A stretch of DNA of 64,000 nucleotides, taken from assembly GCF_028198145.1 (NCBI RefSeq), contig NZ_CP116338.1, forward strand, positions 124,001 to 188,000. Reading direction: 5' to 3'. The position numbers and the translations under genes are program-made. Positions 19,424 through 27,992 of this stretch are shown in pieces. Source of the stretch: Microbacterium sp. nov. GSS16. Its GTDB lineage: Bacteria; Actinomycetota; Actinomycetes; Actinomycetales; Microbacteriaceae. The notes beneath the pieces are model-generated. The model saw only the letters and a list, made by a program, of their open reading frames with translations, did no database searches and had not been told where the DNA came from. The first letter of the stretch is position 1. Each line of letters opens with the position of its first letter.

Positions 19424-20686
19424 TCAGTTGGTGCGCTCGATGGTGTTGTCGGCCTTGTACTTGTAGATGCCGATCGTGGCGCCCTGCGGGTCGCCCGCCT
19501 CGTCGAAGGTCACCTCACCGGAGTAGCCGTCGTAGTCGGCGGTGCCTCCGTCGTTGATGATCTTGGCGCACTCCGCGAACGAGGTGCACTTCTCACCGTC
19601 GCCCGAGCCGCCCGAGATCTCCTGCATCTTGGCGGCGATGTCGGCGCCCTCGGTCGAGCCCGCGGCGAGCGACGCGAGCGCGACCAGGACGGCTGCGTCG
19701 TAGGCCTCGCCGGCGTAGGTGAAGTCCTTCACCTCGGGGTTGCCCTCGCCCGTCCAGTACGTCTGCAGGCGCTCGACGAAATCGTCTTCGAGTACAGGGC
19801 CGGCCTTGGTGCCCTGCGCGCCCTCGAGCGACACCGGCATCTCGTCGCCGTAGTCCGACAGGTTTCCGTCGACCATGTAGAACTTGTCGGCCGTGATGCC
19901 GGCGTTCACCAGCAGCGGACCGATCGTCTTGAACTGGTCGAACGACACGATCGCCACGGCGTCGGGGTTCTGCGCCTTGATCGTCTCGACCTGAGCGTCG
20001 AACTGCGCGTCGCCGACGTTGTACGAGGCCTCGGCGACGACCTTGCCGCCGGCGTTCTCGAACGTCTCCTTGATGGCAGCGTCGAGACCGGTGCCGTAGG
20101 CGTCGTTCTGGTAAATGATGCCGAGCGTCTTGCGGTTGTCCTCGGCGATGAGGTTGCCGAGCACCTCGCCCTGCAGCAGGTCGCTGGGCGCGGTGCGGAA
20201 GTAGAGTCCGTTGTCGTCCCAGTCGGTGAAGTCGGGGCCGGTGTTCGACGCCGAGATCTGCAGGATGCCCGCGTTGACGTTGCCGTCGAGGATCAGTCGC
20301 GAGACACCGGATGCCGCGGCACCGACCATCGCGGTGACGCCCGCTCCCTGCAGCTTGGTGATCGAGGTCTCGTACGCCTTGGTGTCGGTGTCGCCCTCGT
20401 CTTCGGCGGTGAGCTCGACCTTGATGCCGGCGTTCGCCTCGTTGATCTCCTTGACCGCCAGGCCCACGCCGGACGACATCGGCGGGCCGAGGAAGGCGAG
20501 CGAGCCGGTCTGCGGCAGCAGGGATCCGAGCTTCAGGGTGAGGTCGGCGGACGGCTTCTTGCCACCGTCGTCGGAGGAGTTGTCCGAGGGCGTGCTGCTG
20601 CAGCCGGCGATGATGAGTGCGGAGGCGCTGACCATCGCGGCCGCCGCGAAGATCCTCGCGGGACGCGAGCCCTTCATTGCGTTCAT
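19424..20686 (-). CDS. livK: Branched-chain amino acid-binding lipoprotein LivK
   Basis: 420 residues. A lipoprotein signal ends in LIIAGC with lipidated Cys29, followed by a Ser/Asp/Gly linker. The mature part matches periplasmic-binding family 6 (LKLGSLLPQTGSLAFLGPP, then GVGLAVKEINEA), which captures amino acids outside the membrane for LivHMGF. ATG 20686 follows AAGGGAG by four bases. It is convergent with the transporter operon and has its own promoter region (20687-20760) and terminator, so receptor and transporter can be expressed at different levels. Ligand specificity within the branched-chain/amide group is not certain. Confidence 0.9.
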   Translation of the reverse strand: MNAMKGSRPARIFAAAAMVSASALIIAGCSSTPSDNSSDDGGKKPSADLTLKLGSLLPQTGSLAFLGPPMSSGVGLAVKEINEANAGIKVELTAEDEGDTDTKAYETSITKLQGAGVTAMVGAAASGVSRLILDGNVNAGILQISASNTGPDFTDWDDNGLYFRTAPSDLLQGEVLGNLIAEDNRKTLGIIYQNDAYGTGLDAAIKETFENAGGKVVAEASYNVGDAQFDAQVETIKAQNPDAVAIVSFDQFKTIGPLLVNAGITADKFYMVDGNLSDYGDEMPVSLEGAQGTKAGPVLEDDFVERLQTYWTGEGNPEVKDFTYAGEAYDAAVLVALASLAAGSTEGADIAAKMQEISGGSGDGEKCTSFAECAKIINDGGTADYDGYSGEVTFDEAGDPQGATIGIYKYKADNTIERTN

Positions 20687-20805
20687 GTTGCTCCCTTGCG
20701 TAACTGAACGTGGATTTCCACTTCGGGTGATCTCACCCTATTGGTTCGCATGCGCGCGTTCTGTCTCGGTCGCCTAACGATCGTCCCGGGCGTGGCGGAC
20801 CCCGC

Positions 20806-21753
20806 TCAGACGGGGTCAGCGACTGCCACCGCGCGTGTGCGACGACCGTGCAGCAGCAGGTCGGCGACGAACACGGCGATCGCGATCCACACGATGATGA
20901 AGCCGATCCATCGCTCGAGCGGCATGGGCTCGCCCAGCAGCGCCCAGCCGACGACGAACTGCATGATCGGGGTGATGAACTGCAGCATCCCGACCAGGCT
21001 CAGGTCGATCCGCCGCGTGCCGGCGGCGAACAGCAGCAGCGGCACTGCGGTGGCGATGCCGGCGCCGGCGACGAGCAGGGTGTGCAGCGGTGAGACCTGA
21101 CCGAAGGTGATGCCGTCGGTCTGGCCGACGATGACGAGCGTCACGACGGCGATCGGGATGAGCCAGAACGATTCGAGCGTGAGCCCGCTCGTGGCATTCA
21201 CCGCCGCGCCGATCTGCTTCTTCACGAGCCCGTAGATGCCGAATGAGGCGGTGAGCGTCAGCGCGATCCACGGGAACGACCCGTACGCGACGACGATAAC
21301 GATCACGGCGAGCGCGGCCACGCCGATCGCGATCCACTGCAGCGGACGCACCCGCTCGCGCAGCACGAAGACGCCCAGCAGCACCGTGAAGATCGGGTTG
21401 ATGAAGTAGCCGAGACTGGTCTCGATGACGTGGCCCGTGAGCGTGCCGATGAGGAATGTCTGCCAGTTGACGTAGATGAGCACCCCGGCCAGTGCTGTCC
21501 ACCACAGCAGTGGCGGCTGACGCACGACGGCGATGAGGGCCGGCCATCCGCGCATGACCGTGAGCAGGATGCAGCAGAACACGAACGAGAGCAGCACCCG
21601 CCAAGCCACGACCTCCCACGGACCGGTCGGCACCAGCGCCAGGAAGTACAGCGGGAGGGCTCCCCAGAGCAGATAGGCGCCGACCGTGTAGGCGATCCCG
21701 CCGCGTGCCGCGTTCGCGAGAGCGGCAGTGCGGGCGGGGAAATCGGAGGTCAC
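20806..21753 (-). CDS. rarD: RarD-type EamA/DMT transporter
   Basis: 315 residues with ten hydrophobic segments. The first third is diagnostic of RarD: GIAYTVGAYLLWGALPLYFLAL then a WEVVAWRVLLSF helix, and NWQTFLIGTLTGHVIETSLGYFINP further on. These proteins are members of the drug/metabolite transporter superfamily; the substrate is unknown (the chloramphenicol-sensitivity name is historical). The gene is monocistronic on the minus strand and divergent from the Hsp70-like gene, with 113 bases between them. Confidence 0.88.
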   Translation of the reverse strand: MTSDFPARTAALANAARGGIAYTVGAYLLWGALPLYFLALVPTGPWEVVAWRVLLSFVFCCILLTVMRGWPALIAVVRQPPLLWWTALAGVLIYVNWQTFLIGTLTGHVIETSLGYFINPIFTVLLGVFVLRERVRPLQWIAIGVAALAVIVIVVAYGSFPWIALTLTASFGIYGLVKKQIGAAVNATSGLTLESFWLIPIAVVTLVIVGQTDGITFGQVSPLHTLLVAGAGIATAVPLLLFAAGTRRIDLSLVGMLQFITPIMQFVVGWALLGEPMPLERWIGFIIVWIAIAVFVADLLLHGRRTRAVAVADPV

Positions 21754-21866
21754 CTGAGAACCCTATTCCGCGTCGACGCCGACGACGCGATCCGGCGCTC
21801 CGCTGCGCGCGGGCGGGATCCGCCCATCCGAGTAGATCGCCCTTCCCCTCGGTCGAGGATCGGCGT

Positions 21867-23789
21867 ATGGTGAGCGGCATCCAAGGATGGATACTGGGGA
21901 AATCGGCGGATCTGATGGGCGAGTACGTACTCGCGCTCGACGTGGGCACGACCGGAGTGAGAACGGTCATCGCCGGCGGCGCTGCGCACGACGAATTGCA
22001 GGTGGCACCCTTCGCTGTGGGAGGCGAGCGGGTCGACATACCCCTGCTCGCCTTCATCACCGCGGACGGTGATGCGGTCTTCGGCGCAGAGGCCGAAAAG
22101 CGTGAACGCGAGCGGTCTGAGCGCGCCGTGCACGGGTTCACCCGCGGCATCGGCGATGCGGTGCCGATCGTGGTGGGTGGCTTCGCCATCGGATCCGAAG
22201 AGCTTCTCGCCCGGATGGTGCTGTGGATCGTCGGCACCGTGGCGGCACAGCAGGGCGCGCGTCCCGCGAGCATCGTCCTGGTGCACCCGACGTCGTGGTG
22301 CGGCCACCGAGCCGATGCCGTGCGCGGGTGCCTGCGCGAACTCGACCTAGACGCGACGCTCGTGCCTGCAGCCCCCGTGGTGGTGCAGCAGCACGCGAGC
22401 GCCGACTCCAGGTCGCACACCGTCTGCGTGTACGACCTCGGCGGCACGTCGTTCGAGGCCTCGCTGCTGCGCGGCGGTCGAATGCTCGGCGCGCCGCGGG
22501 TGAGCGACATCGGCGGGGTCGACATCGATTCCGCCCTGCTGCAGCACATTCTCTCGATGCTTCCGGCATCCGCCGTGGTCGACGGCACGCGCCCCGAGAT
22601 GCTCGCGGCCCGTCACGCCGTGGTCGCCGCGAAGGAGAGACTGTCGCACAGCTCCGACGTCTCGGTGCCGGTCTCGTTCGGCGGGCAGGGCACCTCGGTG
22701 CGCGTCACCCGGTCTGAGCTCGAGAGCCTGGCAGCCGCACCCATCGCGCGGACCGTGGAAGAGGTGGAGCAGGCTCTGGAGGGCGAGCACCTGTCGGTCG
22801 CGGATCTCGACGAGGTCATCCTGATCGGCGGCTGCGCCCGCATCCCGCTCGTCGCGGAGATGCTGTCAGCGCGGCTGGATGTGCCACTCACCGTGCCGGA
22901 CGATCCGGGGCTGGCCGCCGCGTCGGCCGCCGCGAGTCGCGTCTGGCACGCGCTGCAGACCGAGCGGGAGCTCGCCGCACCCCTCGTGCCCGAGCCGGCG
23001 CCGGTGCCGCAGACGGTCAGACGCCGCCCGGTGCGCGTGCGCATCCCGTACGGTGCGGCTGCGACCCTGGCCGCCGGCGCCGTGATCGTCGCCGCCGGCA
23101 TGGTCTTCGCCGCGACGACCCCGCTCGGCAGCGGCTCGGACCGAGCCCAGGGAGCCTCCTCCGACGAGCCGGCGGGCAGCGGATCGCCGTCGGTGCAGCG
23201 ACCCGCGTCCGGATACTCCGTCGCAGCCGCCGCGGGAGCCGCCGCCGAGTCGGGTGTTCGAGACGGCGCGGGCACGCCGGCAGAGCCGGACGACTCCTCG
23301 CACGGCGAATCCCGGGACGAGGAGGCAGCGCCGTCGCCACGCAGCGGCGGACGCACCGTCGAGCCGCCGACGACCGACTACGCCAGCGGTTCGACCCGTC
23401 CGGTCTCGTCGAGCACCCCGTCGGCACCGCGCGGCGGAACGGCTGTGCCTCCGCCGTCGTCCGGCACGCCGGCCACTCAGCCCGACGAACCGGCTCCCGC
23501 ACCGGACCCGGCGCCCGAGCCGGCGCCGCAGCCGGACCCAGCACCGGACCCCGAGCCGACATCCGACCCGACACCGGAGCCGGCACCGGAACCCGCGCCG
23601 GACCCCGCCCTCGAACCCGCCCCGGGAAGCGGGACTGAACCCGCACCCGAGCCGGCCGCACCCGAGCCCGCCGCCGCGCCCGTCGCGACAGCAGCCGCAG
23701 ACACGAGTGCCGGCCCCGCGCCCGCTGAGTCACCCGTGCAGCCGGCGCAGACAGCATCCGATCCCTCAGCCGAGAACGCGGTCCTCTGA
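21867..23789 (+). CDS. Membrane-anchored Hsp70 ATPase-domain protein with a Pro/Glu/Asp-rich outer tail
   Basis: 640 residues. About 17-385 is an actin/Hsp70 ATPase fold: phosphate-1 LALDVGTTG, phosphate-2 CVYDLGGTSFE, adenosine motif ILIGGCARIPLV. There is no DnaK peptide-binding domain. Instead come a basic segment (VRRRPVRVRIPYG), one membrane helix (about 395-417), then roughly 220 residues of disordered Ser/Gly and Pro-Ala-Glu/Pro-Asp repeats (PAPDPAPEPAPQPDPAPDP). By the positive-inside rule the ATPase is cytoplasmic and the tail external. ATG 21867 has GAGGA seven bases upstream; ATG 21915 (MGEYVLALD) would fit family alignments better. It is the first gene of a unit with the LuxR-type ATPase (20-base gap) beside ini-like genes. 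A role in sensing or organising envelope stress is inference. Confidence 0.8.
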   Translation: MVSGIQGWILGKSADLMGEYVLALDVGTTGVRTVIAGGAAHDELQVAPFAVGGERVDIPLLAFITADGDAVFGAEAEKRERERSERAVHGFTRGIGDAVPIVVGGFAIGSEELLARMVLWIVGTVAAQQGARPASIVLVHPTSWCGHRADAVRGCLRELDLDATLVPAAPVVVQQHASADSRSHTVCVYDLGGTSFEASLLRGGRMLGAPRVSDIGGVDIDSALLQHILSMLPASAVVDGTRPEMLAARHAVVAAKERLSHSSDVSVPVSFGGQGTSVRVTRSELESLAAAPIARTVEEVEQALEGEHLSVADLDEVILIGGCARIPLVAEMLSARLDVPLTVPDDPGLAAASAAASRVWHALQTERELAAPLVPEPAPVPQTVRRRPVRVRIPYGAAATLAAGAVIVAAGMVFAATTPLGSGSDRAQGASSDEPAGSGSPSVQRPASGYSVAAAAGAAAESGVRDGAGTPAEPDDSSHGESRDEEAAPSPRSGGRTVEPPTTDYASGSTRPVSSSTPSAPRGGTAVPPPSSGTPATQPDEPAPAPDPAPEPAPQPDPAPDPEPTSDPTPEPAPEPAPDPALEPAPGSGTEPAPEPAAPEPAAAPVATAAADTSAGPAPAESPVQPAQTASDPSAENAVL

Positions 23790-23809
23790 ACCGAAACCGG
23801 CATCCGATC

Positions 23810-26353
23810 ATGACCCCGCCCGCTGCCATGTCCCGGCCCATCGCCATGCTCGACGATGCGGATCCGGTCGTCTCGCCCATCAGCTGGGAGCGCCAGATGG
23901 GGGCGGTCCGCGGTGCGATCGGCCAGACCGCCCCGCGCGTCGTGCTGGTCGGCACAGCGGGTGCAGGCAAATCGAGTGGCCTGCAGCGGCTGTACGAGCT
24001 GTTCAGGTCGCAGTCCCGAGACGCGCGGATGCTGCACGACGACCCGACGACGGTCGCCGATGCGCCGGCGCAGCAGATCCTTCTCGTCGACGACGCCCAC
24101 CTGCTCTCCGACGCGCAGCTGCAGCATCTCGGCGAACGCGCGCGGGATCCGGAGGCCTCGCTCATCATCGCGCAGCGTCCGTGGCCCGCGCGACCCGCAC
24201 TTCGCGCGATCACCGCACGACTCGAGCAGCATGCGCCGGCGATCGTGCTCGGGCATGTCACCCGAGCCGACATCATCGATCATCTCGACGCGCGGGGCCG
24301 GCGCCTGCCCGAGACCTGCATCGAGCACATCGTGCAGACGACGCGCGGCGTGGCCTGGCTCGCGGCCGCCGCTGTGCAGCACCACGACTCCCGCGACTGC
24401 GCTCACGATCGCAACCACGAGAGCCTCGACGACTCGGTCGCGGAACTGATCATCCATCGCCTCGACACGATCGACGAGCGGCTGCGCGAGCGGATCGAGG
24501 AGGTGTGCATCGCCGCCCCCGGCACCGTGCACTCCGCCGACGGCGAGCCGGACGACTGGGCCCTGCGGGGATACGCGCACGGCCTGCTGGTGCGCAGCGG
24601 CGAAGCCGCCCCCATCGTGCGCACCGCCGTGCGCCGGGCAATGCCGACGCGGCGACTGATCGACCTGTGCATCCGTCACCCGGAATCCCTTCGAGACCCC
24701 GACGGGCTGCCCGCCCTGCGCGACGCGCGAGTGGCGGACGCCCTCGTCTCGACCGCGGACCGGATGCTGCGGACGGATCCTCGCCGGGCCTCCGCGCTGT
24801 ACACCGCCGCGCTGCGGTGCGGTGCTCCGGAGCTCCCTCTGGCTGCGCGGCGCGCCGCGGCCGCCTGGTCGAACGGCGACCTCGACGAGGCGTCGGCCGC
24901 CGTGGAGGACGCGATCGCCTGCGCTGCGGACGACGTACCGGCCGAGGTCAGCGCGGTCGCCGCGGCGACGTGGTCGGCGCGGGCGATGATGCGCGAAGCT
25001 CACCGGGTGCATCAGGCGATCCCGCCCGCAGATCAGGTGACGCTGGCGAATGCGGCGGTCGCCGCCCTGGGCGTCGGCGAAGCGGATCCGTCCTCCTCCT
25101 CGACGCCGGCCCCGCTGCCGACAGCCATCGCCGTCTCGGCGACGATGCTGCGCCGCGGCCTGCGTGCCACGACAGCTCCGGACGCCATGGAGTCGTCGCT
25201 TGCAGATCTGGTGCGCTCAGCCGAGATGTACACCAGAACCGGGCGCAGCGATGCGCTGTGCGAGCTGCCCGCGGTGGTCGCTGCTGTCGTCGCGCTGAAC
25301 CTCGGCCGTCTGGTCACGGCGCAGTCGGTGCTCGATGAGGCCCTCGAGGGCGGCCACGGGGGCCCGTGGGCGCAGACGCGCCTGCTGCTGTGGAGCGCCT
25401 GGGTCGCCGTGCAGCGCGCGCATCCGGCCGAGGCGCGAGAGCTGCTGCGGCGTGTCGAGACGACCGGCATCGCCCGCCTCTCGACCCGCGATGCGCTGCT
25501 GCTCCAAGCGGTTCGCGTCGCCATCGCCCGCAGGTACGAGGACGCGTCCGGGCTGGATGCCGCCTGGCAGCGGGCGAGAGCGGTGCTGCTTCGCGCCGAC
25601 ATCGACCTGTACATGCTGCATCCGGTCGCGGAGCTGATCACCGCCGGCACCAGAGCCGGTGACGCGGATCGCGTCGAGCCGCAGGTGCGCGCGGCGCTGC
25701 AGATGGTCGAAGCGCTGGGCAGTCCGCCGCTGTGGACCGCGCACCTGCACTGGGCGGTCATCCAGCAGGGCATCCTGCTCAGCCGACCCGATCGGCTGAC
25801 GCCGCATGCGAAGGCGCTCGTCGCCGCCGCGCCGCACAGTCGCGTAGCGGCGGGGATGGCCAAGGCTGGCCGCGTCTGGACGGATGTTCTCGCAGGCTCG
25901 GTGGCGGCGGATGCGGTGGTGGCCGCCGCCGAGGGGCTGGCCGCGGTCGGTCTGATGTGGGACGCGGCGCGCCTCGCGGGTCATGGCGCCGCCCGCACGC
26001 CCGACCGCAGAATGGCCGCCCAGCTGCTGGCATGCGCGCGCGAACTGCATCCCACCGACGGCACGAGACGCCCCGAGCCGACCGCCGGCGGCGACGCGGA
26101 GGCCATCGATCGCACCGCGGCCGAGGAGGTGCTCAGCGACCGGGAGATCGAGGTCGCGCGGCTCGTGCTCCAGGGCAAGACCTACGCCGAGATCGGCGAG
26201 TCGATCTTCATCTCGCCGCGCACCGCCGAGCACCACATCGCCCACATCCGCCGACGGCTCGGCGCCACCTCGCGCTCGGAGATGCTCGCGCGGCTGCGCG
26301 TCCTGCTCGGTGAGAACGACGCTCGGGCGGGGCACACGACCGAACCCCCGTGA
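23810..26353 (+). CDS. LuxR-type regulatory ATPase, IniR-like
   Basis: 847 residues. Walker A is GTAGAGKSS (about 47-55), Walker B ILLVDDAH (about 90-97). A long helical-repeat region follows, then a C-terminal LuxR-type helix-turn-helix (about 775-835: LSDREIEVARLVLQGKTYAE, then PRTAEHHIAHIRRRLG). This is the LAL/STAND-type layout: ligand sensing gated by ATP, then DNA binding. Size and position next to an iniB-like gene recall mycobacterial IniR (Rv0339c), a signal-transduction ATPase reported to control iniBAC. That equivalence is inferred from context, not alignment. ATG 23810 is 20 bases after the Hsp70-like gene; a weak ribosome-binding site leaves ATG 23828 possible. Likely targets are the paired sites near 26353 and 32909. 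Confidence 0.8.
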   Translation: MTPPAAMSRPIAMLDDADPVVSPISWERQMGAVRGAIGQTAPRVVLVGTAGAGKSSGLQRLYELFRSQSRDARMLHDDPTTVADAPAQQILLVDDAHLLSDAQLQHLGERARDPEASLIIAQRPWPARPALRAITARLEQHAPAIVLGHVTRADIIDHLDARGRRLPETCIEHIVQTTRGVAWLAAAAVQHHDSRDCAHDRNHESLDDSVAELIIHRLDTIDERLRERIEEVCIAAPGTVHSADGEPDDWALRGYAHGLLVRSGEAAPIVRTAVRRAMPTRRLIDLCIRHPESLRDPDGLPALRDARVADALVSTADRMLRTDPRRASALYTAALRCGAPELPLAARRAAAAWSNGDLDEASAAVEDAIACAADDVPAEVSAVAAATWSARAMMREAHRVHQAIPPADQVTLANAAVAALGVGEADPSSSSTPAPLPTAIAVSATMLRRGLRATTAPDAMESSLADLVRSAEMYTRTGRSDALCELPAVVAAVVALNLGRLVTAQSVLDEALEGGHGGPWAQTRLLLWSAWVAVQRAHPAEARELLRRVETTGIARLSTRDALLLQAVRVAIARRYEDASGLDAAWQRARAVLLRADIDLYMLHPVAELITAGTRAGDADRVEPQVRAALQMVEALGSPPLWTAHLHWAVIQQGILLSRPDRLTPHAKALVAAAPHSRVAAGMAKAGRVWTDVLAGSVAADAVVAAAEGLAAVGLMWDAARLAGHGAARTPDRRMAAQLLACARELHPTDGTRRPEPTAGGDAEAIDRTAAEEVLSDREIEVARLVLQGKTYAEIGESIFISPRTAEHHIAHIRRRLGATSRSEMLARLRVLLGENDARAGHTTEPP

Positions 26354-26388
26354 ACCCCTATCCGGGTATCGGGCAAACCCCCGATGCC
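26342..26388 (+). promoter_or_regulatory. Candidate regulator site upstream of the IniB-like gene
   Basis: Three related C-tracts follow one another: GAACCCCC (26342), GAACCCCT (26352) and AAACCCCC (26375). Within them AACCCCTATC (26353-26362) and CCCCCGATGCC (26378-26388) both recur, in the matching orientation, upstream of the repeat-protein gene (32909-32918 and 32841-32851). About 19 bases past the second motif is a -10-like TAGCAT (26408-26413). The remaining sequence up to 26500 has no gene. Confidence 0.5.
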
Positions 26389-26500
26389 GTGCGGGTTCAG
26401 CCCCGCATAGCATGCCATTCATCGTTCGTTCCCGACTGCTCGGGGTCCTGGTAGTCGGGCGCGGTGACGCTGATCCGACTGAAGCCGAAGGGGGCTGCAG

Positions 26501-27349
26501 ATGACATCGCCAGTGGAGACCATCGCGGATGCGCTCGTCGCCTTCATCCTGAGCCTGCTGCGCGATCCCGACGCCGCCGAGGGCTTCGTGGCCTCACCCG
26601 AAGCCGCGCTGGCGCGGAACGGGCTGGAAGACGTGTGCATGGCGGACGTCGCCGCGGTCAGGCCGGTCATCATCGATCACCCGCACGTCATCAATCAGAC
26701 GAGCCCGCCGCCCCCGCCGTCGCCCGCCGAGCACTCCGGCGACGTCGCCGTGCGCGAGATCGTGCGGATGATCCAGCAGTACACGACCAACATCGACGCG
26801 CGCTCGACCATCCTCGACCAGTCGGTCAATCAGAACATCTGGACGGAGGGCGGTGACGTCACCCAGGTGTTCGATCAGGATGCCGTAATCGCCTCCGGCG
26901 ACAACGCCGTCGCCGCAGGCGGCGACGCGACCGTGGTCGACTCGGACGTCGACGTGACCATGGGCGATGTGTCGATCGGGAACGAGACGAACGACGGAAG
27001 CTTCAATCAGACCGGCACGCAAGGCGAGACGCCCGACGACGTGCCCGCGGGCGACGACGCCGGTGCATCCGGCGAGGCCCCGGATGCTGCACAGCCCGAC
27101 GACGACGCCGCCGACGTTGCTGACGCTGCGACCGCGGCTGCGGGCGCGGCCGTCGACACGGCAGCGCAGACCGGTGGCCAGCCGGCACCGGTCGCCGCGC
27201 AGCCGGCGCCGGCTCCCGCCGACGTCCCCGAACCGGCCGATCTGCTGGAGGGCGACATGACCGCGGGCGGAACGGACACGTACGAGTCCGACGCGGCGAG
27301 CGCCGCGATCGACGACCAGCCTGTCGAGATTCCGGTCGAGGATGACTGA
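26501..27349 (+). CDS. IniB N-terminal-domain protein
   Basis: 282 residues. Residues 1-58 match the IniB N-terminal domain: a helix (ETIADALVAFILSLLRDP), then AEGFVASPEAALARNGLEDV and the DVAAVRPVI ending. After a Pro-rich stretch comes a polar beta-like core (106-170: DQSVNQNI, GGDV, IASGD, AAGGDATV, MGDV). The C-terminal third is disordered (Ala/Asp/Pro/Glu). No signal peptide or membrane helix is seen. The core recurs in the repeat protein at 31651-32769. ATG 26501 is preceded by GAAGGGGG. Known relative: IniB of the mycobacterial isoniazid-inducible operon, function unclear. It may be a target of the regulator encoded just upstream, and its end overlaps the next gene. Confidence 0.8.
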   Translation: MTSPVETIADALVAFILSLLRDPDAAEGFVASPEAALARNGLEDVCMADVAAVRPVIIDHPHVINQTSPPPPPSPAEHSGDVAVREIVRMIQQYTTNIDARSTILDQSVNQNIWTEGGDVTQVFDQDAVIASGDNAVAAGGDATVVDSDVDVTMGDVSIGNETNDGSFNQTGTQGETPDDVPAGDDAGASGEAPDAAQPDDDAADVADAATAAAGAAVDTAAQTGGQPAPVAAQPAPAPADVPEPADLLEGDMTAGGTDTYESDAASAAIDDQPVEIPVEDD

Positions 27350-27992
27350 GGCGGCGCGGCGCTCGGATCCCGCTGCGGCACCCCGTCCACGGGATGCCGC
27401 AGCGGGGGCGTTCGCACCGTACCGCTCCCGCGAGCTGCCGGCGCGTCCCCCGCTGACGAATCCCAACGCGGCGCCGGTGATGGTGAAGGCCACTCCGCCG
27501 TTCTCGATCCGGTTCAGTCAGTTCCTGTGGATCGCCAGCTTCGCCCTCGGAGGCTTCACGGCCGTGTACCTCTTCGTGATCCGCAAGGATCTGCTGCCGC
27601 TGATCACCGAGTCGGCGAAGACCGTGACAGCCGGTCGCAGCGAGCAGACGTACGAGACCGCAGCGGACATCGTGTTCTGGGTGGTGTTCGGCGCGCTGAT
27701 CGCCGTGCTGCTCGTGCAGATCACGCTGCTGGTGTCGTTCATGGGCCGGCGCCCTCACATGCGCTGGTGGCAGCTGCTCACCTTCGCCGTGCTCGGCCTT
27801 CTCGTCGTGCTCTCACCGGAGTGGGTGGCGCTGGGCGCCCAGGGAGAGCCACTGCAGCCTCTTCTTGCGGGGCAGGCGGCCCTCGTGCTGCTCGCCCTGC
27901 TCAGCAGCATCCTGCCCAAGGGGATCGCCTGGTCGGCCCGACGGGTCGACGTGCGACGCGGGCCGGAGGGCTCGGACGGCGCCGGACTCTGA
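27342..27992 (+). CDS. Four-helix membrane protein of the ini-like locus
   Basis: 216 residues, not recognised as a named family. The first 60 residues are hydrophilic and Pro/Ala/Arg-rich. Four hydrophobic segments follow (about 62-82, 107-129, 138-155 and 165-188), then a basic tail (ARRVDVRRGPEG). Its ATG lies inside the end of the IniB-like gene (8-base overlap), so the two are co-translated, which suggests a shared function at the membrane. Its last 180 bases overlap the end of the convergent IniC-like gene. A part in membrane targeting of the IniB-like protein is only a guess. Confidence 0.7.
   Translation: MTEAARRSDPAAAPRPRDAAAGAFAPYRSRELPARPPLTNPNAAPVMVKATPPFSIRFSQFLWIASFALGGFTAVYLFVIRKDLLPLITESAKTVTAGRSEQTYETAADIVFWVVFGALIAVLLVQITLLVSFMGRRPHMRWWQLLTFAVLGLLVVLSPEWVALGAQGEPLQPLLAGQAALVLLALLSSILPKGIAWSARRVDVRRGPEGSDGAGL

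Noticed and set aside
21759..21769. AACCCTATTCC before the Hsp70-like gene as a third copy of the ini-like promoter motif
   Set aside because: It differs in the C-tract and TATC part and has no CCCCCGATG partner; it could be chance.
23254..25338. A 694-codon plus-strand frame and a 511-codon minus-strand frame across the Hsp70 tail and the regulator
   Set aside because: They are Arg/Pro-rich shadows of high-GC codon use; the Hsp70 and LuxR frames have recognisable domains.
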